Under the pieces are notes generated by a model, which was given only the letters and a program-made list of their open reading frames with translations, was not told the DNA's origin and ran no database searches. A stretch of DNA of 64,000 nt from assembly GCA_013399855.1 (NCBI GenBank), contig VXAY01002371.1:2567432-2631431 (forward strand). Direction: 5' to 3'. This stretch comes from Oxyruncus cristatus. Lineage: Eukaryota > Chordata > Aves > Passeriformes > Cotingidae. Made by a program: the position numbers and the translations under genes. Shown one piece after another: positions 37,401-49,400 of this stretch (the first letter of the stretch is position 1; every line of letters starts with the position of its first letter).

Positions 37401-40158
37401 GTTTCTCATATGTTATAAACTAACACAAATAATTTTAAACAGAACACACTGAGGCTTCCCAAGTTTGTGCATGAAAAATAAGCCTCCAGGTTTGGATTTC
37501 ACAAAGTGTGCTTTTTTTCTCCTGAAACCTCCTTAGGACAAGTAATTATAGCTACTTATGGGATGCTACACTCTTACTTTCCTGAGTGGCAGGCTCTGCC
37601 TTCACAGAGTTCAATATGAGCAGTGATGGGGTCCTTTAAGATTTACTGTGACTTAAACCAAACTGCATCTTGGCATTGTACTAAAATTTTACACAGTTTG
37701 TACTAATATTTACACAAATGATAGACATCAGAATAAAATCTGTTTATTTAAAACAGTAATCTGAGCCATGGGAACAGATAGGAAGGAGTAATGAATTCCA
37801 CACTCAACCACTTGATCTTGCAGAACTCCTGGGACAAGTGATCTAGAAATCATTGAGTATAGATCCTAATTGCATAGGCCGTGGCAAAGTTGTGTAGGAG
37901 AAAAAAGTCAGTGGAAGGTGTGCCCAAAAAACTGAATACCAATCTTTGGAATTTGATCCTTGTTATTAAAATACATAGTAAGCAATAGAAGCAGTGGCTT
38001 CTTTTCAACAGAAGAAAGATCCAAAGTCATAGTTAGAAATGAAAGCTGAAACGAAAATTTGATTTTATTTAGCTAATCAGTATTGTAAAGTTTGTTTCAC
38101 TCATTTAAAGGTATCTACTTTTAGCCAGATATTGGCTATTAATTTTTTCTTCATAATTGTTGTATTGCCAGCTCTCAGGACAGTCCTGTCAAACGCCATT
38201 CTGATGCTGTCTTCACTGACAACTACAGCCGCTTTCGAAAGCAGATGGCTGTGAAGAAATACTTAAACTCAGTTTTAACTGGAAAAAGAAGGTACTACAA
38301 GAAAGAAAATATATATTGTTTCCGTACTTTTATGGTATTAAGACAGAAAAGGTTTATATCCATGTATGTATACAGAGATGGCAAACAAGAGGCAATGAAC
38401 ATTAATGACTTGATAGTGTAGTTTATAACATGGTCTTCAAATACAGACAACATTTTCTTCCTGACTAGAACAGACACTACAATCAAATTAGAATAAAAGA
38501 ATAAAGAGGAGACTGCTTCTGGCAATCTAAAAAAGCTTCTGTCAGATTCAAAAATGTTTTTATTTATGAAAAACTTCTGAAGGAAAAAATCCACAGAGCT
38601 ATGGAACATGAACAACAATTCTATAAAGAAATTTGCTGAAAATTTGCCTCTAAGTAAACACATGAAATAAAAATTTAGAAGTCCATGAAAGTCCTAAACA
38701 GTATAGGTGAGAAGTACCAGCATACATTTTTGTAGACCTTGTATTCTGTGTGTATATTCAGATGTCATTTAAACATCTGCTTTTAAATGTCTCTTCATTC
38801 ATCAAACATGCTATTTCACATTTTATAACACTTTGGTATAACAAAATGTGCAGAAGCTACAGTGAGAAGAAGGCTTTGCTTTCTTGCTTGCTTTTTTTTT
38901 TTTTAAGAGCAATAAAACTTGTTTCTAATCCACAACAGCCAGGAAGAGCTAAACCCTGCTAAACTTCGAGGTGAAGCAGAACTTCTTGAACCTTCCTTCT
39001 CAGAAAACTATGATTCTGTAGATGAGCTGTTGAGCCACCTCCCACTGGTATGCCCAGATTTTCTTTCCTCTTGCTATCTGTTACTTGACTCGACCCATTC
39101 AATGAGATTAATTGTACATGAAGTGTGATCTATTAGAAGATCAGAATCATCTAGGAAAGGGAGTCATGTTCCATGAAATGCTTATGTTTATAGAGATTGT
39201 GTCTGAATAAAATAATAATTTTAATAATGTATTAAGGTATCCCATGAATGCTCTTATTGAAAATTCCTAATTAAATGGCACTGTTAATAATGCACCTAAC
39301 TCACTGGGGTGTTTCAACAAGTGTGCACTGTAGCATAAAACCAGAACTGACTCATTTTTAATTACAAAGACAATTATTTCTTCAGAAAACAAACTCAGGG
39401 ATATTTCTTTTAATTAAAAAAAATGCTGCAGATTTTGTTTAACATCTATTTCATCAGAAAGGAGTTGCCCCTAGAACGAAGAGGATCAGCAACATGAACT
39501 TTATGTGTTAAGAAAGCACTTGACCCCCATCTAAGGGGAGATCATCATCTGACATGCAAATCTTAGAGTTTCTGTTTTCTATTTAGCTACTGCTATTTTT
39601 TTCTGAAATCATTCATAATTGTGTTTCTTTGGTTTACTGAAAGGGAAACCTTTCTCATCAACACTTGTAGGGTTATAACATTGAAAGGGTGACACAAACA
39701 TAGAAATGAATTGAGTTTGATATTCTTGAAAGTGTATTATGAAATTGATGGTAATACGGTTTTTGGCACTGTCTCAAATACAAGCAAGAAAAAAGATTAA
39801 AAGACTACTCTTGAAGATAATTTTTTTTTTTTTGGGGGGGGGCGTTGGAGGTGATACAAGAAAAGACATTTCTCCAAACTTTGTTTCCTTCCAATGCTGA
39901 AAGAAAATGAGAAAATGTTCTTTTCCTTTTCACAAATGTGGCAGTTCTTCTTCAGTTCCCAAATATTAGAAAGGACATAAACTGCTTATGCCTTGAGGAT
40001 TGAAATAATTTGTAAGCCATGTGATTCTAGAAAGAAATGTTCTTTCTAGACAAGATTATTATGAAACCTATCTGCTCTTGGATTTCATTGACTAAATGAA
40101 AGAGTAATGGTGCAGCACTCTTAAAGCATATTTCTCCTTTGCTTTTCAGGACCTCTGA
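34336..40158 (+). CDS. VIP: VIP precursor (prepro-VIP/PHI), complete, six coding exons
   Basis: The coding exons are 34336-34448, 35983-36123, 36510-36614, 38172-38291, 38939-39047 and 40150-40158, all with GT/AG borders and joining into one frame of 198 residues plus stop. The start ATG sits in a strong context (gcggccATGG). Residues 1 to about 25 are a leucine-rich signal peptide with likely cleavage after ARA. A propeptide follows, then PHI (27 residues from HADGIF to LHSLI), a spacer ending VKR, VIP (28 residues, [10 protein letters not shown] to NSVLT), the amidation and cleavage signal GKRR, and a C-terminal propeptide ending LSHLPLDL. VIP is a secreted neuropeptide acting through VPAC1 and VPAC2; in birds it is the main hypothalamic releaser of prolactin. 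Expression should be cAMP-inducible through the promoter CRE. After PHI the processing site is RKR without the usual Gly. Confidence 0.97.
34550..34615. repeat. 22-bp minisatellite x 3 in VIP intron 2
   Basis: The unit cccttccaacaagcgcgcag plus tg is at 34550-34571, again at 34572-34593 identically, and at 34594-34615 with a few changes. It is GC-rich and contains GCGCGC. It lies about 100 bp into the intron after the signal-peptide exon. Confidence 0.92.
35983..36123 (+). CDS. VIP: VIP exon 3: N-terminal propeptide
   Basis: Acceptor tctccaacag ends at 35982; donor gatag|gtgagt. The exon is 141 bp and both borders are phase 2, so it is frame-neutral. It encodes a linker running from [15 protein letters not shown] to [11 protein letters not shown]. 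The NRMPF word is shared with the mammalian precursor. Confidence 0.95.
36510..36614 (+). CDS. VIP: VIP exon 4: PHI peptide exon
   Basis: Acceptor gtccatttcag ends at 36509; donor gttag|gtgagg. The exon is 105 bp with phase 2 at both ends. It encodes NAR, then the 27-residue PHI ([16 protein letters not shown] to HSLI), then RKRV. PHI is the peptide histidine isoleucine co-released with VIP. Mammals have GKR after PHI, with Gly as amide donor; here an AGA codon (Arg) stands in that place. Because 105 is divisible by three and the phases match, skipping this exon gives a VIP-only precursor. VIP-only and PHI/VIP messages have been reported in chicken and turkey. Confidence 0.96.
36941..37339 (+). 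other. Unexplained 132-codon ORF inside VIP intron 4
   Basis: An ATG-initiated frame of 132 codons lies wholly within intron 4, between the PHI and VIP exons, in DNA of about 38-40% G+C where open frames this long are uncommon. The product is basic and has no signal peptide or membrane segment. Recognisable stretches include [20 protein letters not shown] and a Trp/Tyr/Phe-rich centre ([14 protein letters not shown]). I do not recognise a family. It could be a decayed retrocopy, a transposon remnant, or chance. No poly(A) tail or target duplication was identified around it. Confidence 0.3.
38172..38291 (+). CDS. VIP: VIP exon 5: VIP peptide exon
   Basis: Acceptor tgtattgccag ends at 38171; donor agaag|gtacta. 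The exon is 120 bp, phase 2 at both ends. It encodes a short spacer SSQDSPVKR, the 28-residue VIP ([16 protein letters not shown] to LNSVLT), and GKRR for cleavage and C-terminal amidation. Relative to mammalian VIP the differences are those known in birds (Ser-11, Phe-13, Val-26, Thr-28). The receptor-contacting N-terminus HSDAVF is intact. Confidence 0.98.
38939..39047 (+). CDS. VIP: VIP exon 6: C-terminal propeptide
   Basis: Acceptor atccacaacag ends at 38938; donor ccactg|gtatgc. The exon is 109 bp, entering in phase 2 and leaving in phase 0. It encodes an acidic flanking peptide from [17 protein letters not shown] to [10 protein letters not shown]. Such C-terminal flanking peptides are released from the VIP precursor and have no agreed function. 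Confidence 0.95.
39821..39842. repeat. VIP: Homopolymer junction T13-G9 in VIP intron 6
   Basis: A run of 13 T directly followed by 9 G in VIP intron 6. It is a low-complexity tract prone to length error in sequencing. Confidence 0.9.
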
Positions 40159-40440
40159 AGGACACCTGGTAGTCTATGACAAGAACAAGCTATTTTTGAG
40201 TTCCACATAGTATTTCAAAGAGATGACTTTAGTCATCAAACCAGAACAAATATGTTGTGAAGTGACAGTTGTGATATATTTGTTTCTTATGTAATAAAAG
40301 TTGATATTTACATTGTAAATACTACTCTAGAGTTCTCTACTGAAAGCTGTACATATGGATGCCAGTTTAACTTATGAGAAGTCTGTGAGTCCATATGCTG
40401 TAAATCCTTTCCTTCAATAAATTCGTTTGAAAATGAGTGT
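40150..40440 (+). other. VIP: VIP exon 7: last two codons, stop and 3' UTR
   Basis: Acceptor tttgcttttcag ends at 40149. The exon encodes Asp-Leu and TGA at 40156-40158. The 3' UTR has a first AATAAA at 40293-40298 and a second at 40416-40421 followed by a GT-rich stretch (gaaaatgagtgtgcag), so cleavage is likely near 40315 or 40440. The exact 3' end is inferred. Confidence 0.88.
40293..40421 (+). terminator. VIP: VIP polyadenylation signals (two AATAAA)
   Basis: AATAAA at 40293-40298 (in tgtaataaaag) and 40416-40421 (in tcaataaattc). Two signals 123 bp apart suggest alternative 3' ends. The second has the better GT-rich downstream context. Confidence 0.75.
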
Positions 40441-43400
40441 GCAGCTGAAAAGAGCCCATCTTGACTAATTAATTGGCTTATTTTAGATGTGATACAACTT
40501 CAGACAAACATGTATGATAATAGGAATACATTTCCAGATAACTCCATAAGCAGCATGTAAAAACATGAGGAAAAGAATGTGCAAAGTGTGTAAAACTGCT
40601 TTACAAAGATCTCTGAAGGTTATTGCCAAGAAAAAGGGAAAGCTTTTCTAGCAGCTTACCAAGCAATTAGAGAAAATAAAAAAGCACTACAAATTGGACA
40701 TCCAGCAGCATCTTTCCTTCCTTTTCACTTTTTTAATATTTCACAACATACAAATTATATTAAGACAAGAAATGTATCCTTTATTGTCAGTTGTGTTTTG
40801 TATGTGTTGGAGCTGACAAAGCACTAAAAGAATGCAATCCCTTGATTTGTTTGATGCCTAAAGTCATCAGTTATTCTACACTTAATTATAGCTTTGATGA
40901 TAAAATTATTGCTTATATATAAAATAGATCTGAAGACGGTTTACTATTTTTTTAGGATGAATGTAATTTACAGATATGCAGACAATAAATAGTTTTATTA
41001 TCATGGCAAACAATTGCTGGTTTGAATCAGTGCTACAGGTAGCTGGAACAGTTCAGGTTCCAGTAAGTCTTGTCTCTACCATAATAGTAGAGGAAGATAA
41101 TATTTTTAACTGATTTATGCTGTGATATATTAGAAAGATGAGCAAATGAGCCTCCAGTCCCCATTTCTGTAGTTTTCTATCACTGTAGATGACTATGGAA
41201 CTGGAAATTTGCACTGTTTGATTCACAGCACTGTTGCTGTGAATCAAAATCTGGGTGTATTTTATTAAGTTTGTAGATTAATCAATTGGATCATTTTCTA
41301 AAGTATCATTTATTGTTGCAAGGCTAATCGTTCCATTGCAATAAGGAAAGTGTGTGGTGCTGCATGCACAACACACAAAATCCATATTCTTGAGTGATAC
41401 CAGCCATAATAATCCCATTATTCCCCTTTCACCTCCTAGAAAAAGATGAAATTTGAAGTAGAAAAACTTATCAGACCTACTTACAAGCTCAGTTTGGAAT
41501 TTCAAACGTAGTTATAAATCATACATATGCACACATAGACAGTGATAAAACTGATTTGCAAGTTTCACTTACAAGTTTACTTTTCCCATTTAGAATGAAA
41601 CTTCTAACATGATAAAATTTGAGATTTATGGAGACTAGCTCTCATAAATATGTAGTCTTCTGATTTGCAATTTTTTTGAATATTGGCAACTTCACGTAGA
41701 AAGAAAATCAGCTTGCACGGATCAAATGCTAATATTGCTATTTCTATCTAGCCTTGACAGAATCTATTTTAGCCTAAGCCAATGAATGGTCCACAAAAGT
41801 TGGATGTAATTTTGAAGTCTTCTCTTGAAAAGTGGTTTTCCACCCCCAATTCCTACCTTATTATGAACATTTCAGTGCAAGAACATATTTGTAAATACTT
41901 GAAGGATACTAACAGACTAATGCTATACTACTTAATTAGAATTTTTCTTCGTTGTAGTTTGGACTGTATTAGTATTTCTGGCATAAGCAATCTTTGAAAA
42001 AAATAAGTGAAAAAACCCAACCAGAAGCAAAGTTGCATATGGACTTTATACACAGAATTTTTATTTCAAATATACGTAATGTTCATTCACTCAGTTTAAA
42101 GTAACAAAAATTGGAGTGATCAAACTTTTGAGGCTGCAATTCCAGAAATATTTTTTTCTAAATTTTCCTTTTTTATTTTTTTTTTCCAGCTTACTAATAA
42201 GACATCTGATGGAAGAACTTGTCTTCCACATCTAATATTTTATCTCCCTGCTATTTTTTTCTCCATACAAAACCACAGAACCTTGGAACATGCATTTTCT
42301 GTCTTACAATGAAGATGGAGAGGTTAGGAAGAAAAAAATGGACACTTGTTAGAAATCATATATTTATCTATATGTATGTATATATATATTTAATAAAATA
42401 CAAAATTTATATTCATTGTAATAATACCATGGTAGCATCCTCTGAGAGTTAGTCTAAAAGGCATGCTGAATTTTTTGTACATTTTAGCAAAACCTAGCAC
42501 TGACAGGAGAGATTTTAACCTCCAGAATACAATACCTGACTTGATATTTGTGTTAAAGGATGGCTTTTAACTTGTCATAGCAACTTTTGGCATTCTATAG
42601 GAGATTTAAAGCCCAATTAGTATACTGAGAGGAATTAATTGTGGAAGATGTAACACTGTTCACCTCAACTCCACAGGCCAGTAAGTGGTCATGATAAGGT
42701 TAAATGATAAAATTGAAGAGAAATTGCAGCATTTCACTGAATCAGACAAATTTTCAGCCTGTCAATGAGCCTTGACACATGTCACCAATCTTACAGCCCA
42801 TCTGCAAAATGTCAGAAGTGTGGAATCAAAGCATTGCATTAATTAGGAGAATGGAAGGGGCAGCCGCGAAGGGAGTGTCAGGAGTACTGCTAGGAGGAAA
42901 CAAATACCCAGGAGATTTTAAAGAGCATCACTGATGGAGAATGCACCACCAGAGAGGAAGGAATAAAACTGTGGATCGTTACTAGGGTATATGATAAAGA
43001 AACATCTCACCATGTTTCACCAGAATTTCACTTCTAATACAGGGTAGGAATACATGTGATCTTACAGAATAGAACTAATTAGTTTTTGTTTTATTGAAGG
43101 GGGTTTGCTTTTTAAAGCTACTTCTTGGAGCTCTTTAGGAAAGGGACAGAATCACCTTTAAGTGCATCTTCACCAGGACTAGAAGAGCATATTTTCTGAT
43201 CCTAAAACCATAGAGAGGATTTTCCTGGTTGTGTACACCTGTACATTCATCACCCACTCAAGAAGAACCCTCAGGATTGTGAATAAAATCATGAGAGTTA
43301 CAAATGTTGACAAAACAATTTAAAATTACAGCCAGTAAAAGCATGTTAAAAATGAACACAACCATAACAGCCCCTCTGATAATCTAAATGGGTTTGAGGG

Positions 43401-46400
43401 GCTATGAGTGTTTGTTCCACCTGAAAGTCTAAGAAAAACAATTATGCTTAAAAATATGAAAATGGGTTACTTGGGTCCAAAGCATAGGTATAACTTCATG
43501 TATGGGTATATTGAATTCTCCCCAAAGATGGACCTTTTAGGAAGAAACGTATGTATACAGGAATAATTTATTTGCTTGCAAGGTGTTCAGGGAAGGGAGA
43601 TGGAAAAGTCTGTCGACTGTCTCTTGTGATACTATCTGTGCTTTCCACTACCTCTCTACTTTCCCTTGTTCTCTCTCTCCCTCCTTCACTTACCACAAGC
43701 TTTCCCACTCTTTAATAATTGTGCCACTGTATTGCAAAGCTAGTATATACCTATGCTTTTGAGAGGAACACTTACAGCAGACCTTAAATTTATGGCGCAG
43801 CAATCTTACAACTGCCAGTCTTGGTTGATGGAGATGAGTGTTGCAGAGAACCTGGCACAACCAGATTTGCAAGAGCAACTTGTTCTGCTCACCAGCTGCC
43901 CCTGACTTCTCACGGGAGATTTCCCATTTGGTGTATGACAGGCATAGAAGTTTGACCTTTCCTTGGATACATCAAACAGAACTTGTGTCCTCCCGGGGCT
44001 TGCACTGGCTCAGGCAACTGCAATATTTTCAGTTTTTCTCATTTCTGCTCTAGATCAGTCACAGACAAATCACTTGCCAAGTTGCCAAGCTGGTTTAGAA
44101 CTGGAGGTAGGAAATCAGACACTCACCTTTTACACCAATCTTTAAAAAAGTCCAAAGAATAATTTGATACATCTTTCACTTCTGAAGTAAACAAACAGAA
44201 AAAGTGTTATTTCCATTTTGTACATGTATGTATGCAGATCACTTAGTAGGCAGGGGAAAACCCAACTTTTCCTTGTGAGGATAAGTATTTTCAACAACTT
44301 AACTGATCATCTTTTGTAAATGAAAATATGACTGATTATTCAAAGATTAAGCTGAACCTGACATAAATAAAATGATACAGTAAAAGAGATGAATATCTAA
44401 ATATCAACATTACCATGGTGAGAACAGTATTTTCAGTACAGCTTTTTTTGGGGGTAAGAGTGGGGACTGTTTCTATAACGAGTTGTAAAAAGGAGAAAAA
44501 GAATGTTGTTCTTCCCCACTGAGTGAATTATTTAGTATTAGACAGAGTTTTGCATAGGATAATATGCTTAAGAGAGTGTACATGAGGATGGTGCATAAGA
44601 TACATTTTCTGAATCTTTTTCTGGAACTGGTCTGGCCATTTAGAACCCCTATTTCATATTTCAAGGAGACCACAGCTTCTAAGAGCCTAATTTATTTCTA
44701 AATTGCTCTTATCCAACGCATATCCTGTTTTTGAAACGGAGGGAAAGCAGAAACTAAAAGGAGTCACTGTCTCCTGTTGTTAGATGGGATGTATCAGTGA
44801 AGACCTACTTAGGAAATGTACTCAGAGCAGCAACTTTTGTTAGTAATTTATGAAATACCCAAGCTATTAACTGGGAGGTGGCACATCAGCTTTTTGATAG
44901 AGGAGAATTCATTTATATGGAGCCTGGGAGGCTCCTAGTTTTTTGCTTATTTTATATACTGTTGAACTGCTTTTCACAGAACGTGGTGACGGGTAAATTT
45001 GACAGATGTCCTATCGCCATTTGTTTCTATTCTAGCATAGTTCTTCGTCTTTGTCTTTCAGAGAGTCCCTCTCCCCATAATCACAGCCGAAACATCTGCA
45101 TACTGTTTTAGGCAAGCAATTTTGCTTCTTATTAGAGAGTATAGAAAGCAAAATGCTACGTTCTAGAAAGATTCTTCATGAAAAGGATAAATAATATATG
45201 CAGAAAGACTGAGTCTTGGTTGAAAAGTAAGAAGAGTTTGAAAAATTCTAGACTTGGTGCTGGTAGTTTCCCACCTGATGATTCCTTCCAGAGCAGTGCA
45301 TTGTATGTAGTACTCCAAAGCTGGTGTAAGAGCTCTGATCTTGAGAAGTGAAGTATGTAGTAAGAGAGAAGAAACTGGTAAATATTGAGGTAGAGCAGAT
45401 GAAGATTGTGTCTTCAAAGAAGTACTTGGTGTTAAACCTATTTTATATATGGCCTTTTGTTCCCTTTTGTAAATTTAAGACTCTTGCTTTGAGAAGAAAT
45501 AGTCATCCCTTACTGTCTGAGGGCCTCACACCATGGAAGGTCATTCATTAACTTAGCAAGCTCCCTCAGGAACACAGCTGAGCTGTTTGTCCGCTCATTC
45601 TGCTGCTGCACAGATCCAGTGGCTGTACTTGTTGGGAACCTTCTTTTTACTGGCAGTCTTAACGTTTAACAGACAACCTACCAACCACCTGTTACTATCC
45701 TAATGTTCTCATTGTAAGAGTAGTATTGCTCCTCTCTGGGTGTATTTATAGACTGCATGTCCCTCCCAGCCCTGCTTTGTTAGGCTAAAGAAACAGTCTG
45801 TCTTGTCTCATCTCGTAAATTACTCTGAATTTCCAAGACTGTGCTGGAGCCCATGCCCAGTGGGCTCACGTTCCAGAGTGAGTTATATTCCTAAATTACT
45901 GTTTTTCAGATGTAGTTTCACCTTCAAAATTAATAACTGAATCTGAAAGTCTCTATTACAGATATTTTGGAAATGTGGTTAGAGATTTTGAGGGCCTTTG
46001 TATTGAAGGTCTTGGAAGAGCTGATTTTTCAGTCTGAGTAATTTTTCTTTTGTTGCTTCTCAAACATTTCTGAGTTTTCGAAAGCTGAGGAAACAAATAT
46101 ACTATACCAACTTGGGGATGGGCTGAGAGGGAGCCTCTCAATCCAGTCTAAAATGCATGTAAAGCAAAATGTGATTCTTAAAGAGGCAACTGCCCAGGTT
46201 ATTAGGTAGTTTCCCCTATAACTCTGCATCCTTTTTACGTGGCTACAGCCTGTTTTTTTTAATCCAACTTCCTTAATCCCGCAGCCAAGGGAAATGACAA
46301 ATATGGCCCTCATATTGCCCTTACATCATCTGCGGTACTGGACAGATGAGCGACAGCAGCAGCCCTGTCTTTGTTACTTCTGCCAGCCTAAGGAAGGGGA

Positions 46401-49400
46401 AATGGAGATCACTTCACAGCAAAGCCCTAGCATGCTATCAAGGAGATTAGGATAAAGAGAGCTACATGCCCTCTGATTTACTCTGTGAGTAATGAGTGGT
46501 ATAGGTTACACGCTGGCCTGTCACCATCATTAATTCTTCAAAAGGAAGAAGGGAGAGAGCCAGGCAAGCACTTATTAGTGTATTTATGTCATGCATTAAA
46601 ATATTATGCTAAAATGTAGTGCCAGTGACAATGAGGGGCTGAGGGTCTCCTTTCATCCATAGCTGAAGGATTACAACAGGGATTACCTTCTGTATTATTA
46701 GTCCACTGCTGTGCAGGAATAAAGAAATCCAGCTGAGTGGGCTACTTGGGTCATCGCTCTTTGATTTATGATTCATTCTCTATTCAGTACAGGTGAGAAT
46801 ACAAGTACCCTACTTTCTTAGAGAAGGGGTTTGATTCTGTAAAGACCAAACTTAATTGGTATAGCACATTCTGTAACTTTCAGGCCCCATTTAAATGTAT
46901 TTTCCCAAAGAATGACTAATTCAAAATTTCATTTTTTGTGGCCTTAGGCCTCTTGAATAGCTTTTTCACATTTACAGCATTCTGAAGGCTTCTGGAATCA
47001 TATATGAGATAATTAGCTTCCTTTTCGGTGTTGGAACAAACAGAACTTCACCTGGTAAAGTCAGAATAACATGTCAATGGGACTTTTCCTTGTCTATTCT
47101 TTATAAATAGGTTTGCAGGATCTGATTAATAAGTAAGCTCATGGCCGATAGACAATTTATCTCTGTAAAAAGGACTAATCCATATAAATGGTCTATGTTA
47201 CATTTCTAATTGCTTACCTCTTAACAATTCCCTAGGAGATATTTATCAGAAATTCTACTTCAAAGGTGTACTGAGTTTAATACTAATTTTATGTTTGTTG
47301 AATGATAAACTTCAGTGTAAAACCAGCATGCTACATGTTTGTAATGCATACCGACTATTAAATTATTTTCTGGTAAAAAGTGAAGAAATCAGTGAAGGAG
47401 AACCTTTCCTGCCCAGCTTTACTTTGTAACTGCAACGGCAGACCACAGTGAAAAAGATTATGGTTTCAAGGACTTCTACACTGGCTCTGGCAATATTTAA
47501 AGCAGATTTTAAGCTGTTGTAGCTAGGCTGTTTGATTACACTTTGTAAGAGCTGTGCATCAATAGAGGAGCTCTGGCAGGCTCAGGAACTATAGTTCCAA
47601 ATTCAACTCATGACATAGGTACAGCATGAAGGGTGTTCTTTTTAGATAACTCTGCACTGGCTGAGGACCTCTTTCTACTGTGGATTTCCCTGAATACCCA
47701 CTATTATTTTAGGCTTCTTTGTGTTACTGGATATAAATAAAGGAGTTTGAAAGAGCATCTCATTGTGACTTATTTGCAGTAAAAGAGTGACTCTACGAGA
47801 GATAACTTCGTGGAGTATTATCCATTGTGGGAGAATCTGCTGCGGTGAAAAATAAGAGCAATACAAGTCCTCAGTAATTTTTAAATAAAATTTGAGCTTG
47901 ATTTAAGAATGGTTATGTTTTTTCTGATTTCTACATTATCATCATCAGAAACAAAGGTCATATCTAATTTCATGAGATTTTCAGCTCAAATGTTGCAAAA
48001 AACTTCAATTTTTAATGTTTAGATGCACTAGATACACCCTATAAACCTCTTAGAGTAACTACCTAGATCCAATAAACTAATAGGAAAAACTAATTAATAT
48101 TTTTATTTTTCTTTTTTGATCTATTTCTGCTATTGCAGCTTTTCAGAAATGTATTGATTAAAGATTTTCATGGAGACAGTAATTTTAAGTAAATTATACA
48201 AATAAGTTACCAATGACATCTTGTCTTGCTGTCATTTTCCCTTTGCATTCTGCAGCTCTGATACAAGCTTAAACTGGTACATATTGATAATGTTTTGCAC
48301 AAGGAAACTGGATAAAACCAAAGTAAACTGGAAAAGATCTTATGTTCTGTCTGTGCTTGGTAGTGGTAGAAAGTTTTAAGCTGAACCATTCAAACACATA
48401 CAAAAATTTATTTAGAATTCTTAATGATAGTTGCACTATAACCCAGGCAAATGAATGTTTTCAATCTTGTTTTTCTTTTACTAGTATTGACTGCCAGTGA
48501 ACAATAATTCCAAGAGACTGAATTTTGAAGTGTGTCTCAAAGGACTAAATTTGTTTAGGAGACAATTTAATTAATGAACTGCTCATCTCCAGTTTAGAAA
48601 ACATTTGGAGAATGTGTGAAAGCAAAGTACTCTTCAGATACACCATTATCTTTCTATTTTGATAAAGAACCCCACATGTCTATGACTCCTCTGAATTACC
48701 ATGACTACAGGAGTATACACTGCATTCATAGCCTGCCAAAAGCATGTGGGATTGTGGGATGTATCTGATGTGGAACAAATGTGACCCCTTCTCCAGTCAT
48801 ACAACTGATGCAGTCACATCTTGGATGGAGGTCACTGTCAAAAATAATTGTGTGGAGTTACATATAATTACTCTGAAGATTATTATTTCATGCCTTTCCT
48901 GATACTTCATATTCCTGGTTAAATTTCTTTTAGTTAAGAATATCTTAAAAATATCTCCATAATCCTGTAGACATAAATATCTGGGACCATAACTGTAGGA
49001 TGTAATCCAAACTACAACTTTTGTATTTCTTCATAGAGTTTTATATTAAGTACCTTATGTATAGGTACTAAAAAAAATAGTAGCTTGGTGAATTGGATTT
49101 TTATTTATATTTTTCTTTTAAATACAACCTCAAAATAAAACAACAGCTTAAAGTTGATATAATTTTCTTTCTTTTCTCTCCTTTCCTGTTTATTCTTTTA
49201 GGAATAAATACCTAGGAGAAAGAAAGCTATTTAAACAAAAAAGATAAATTTAGCTCATTTATGAATTTGGTAATTTGATATGGTTCTGCTGTGATAGTAA
49301 GGACTAGATCTTGAACATCCAAGGGATCTGAGTGCTGTATTCTAAATCAACATAACAGTAAATAGTAAAGCTTTTCACTATGGTTGTCTGTTTTTTGGCA

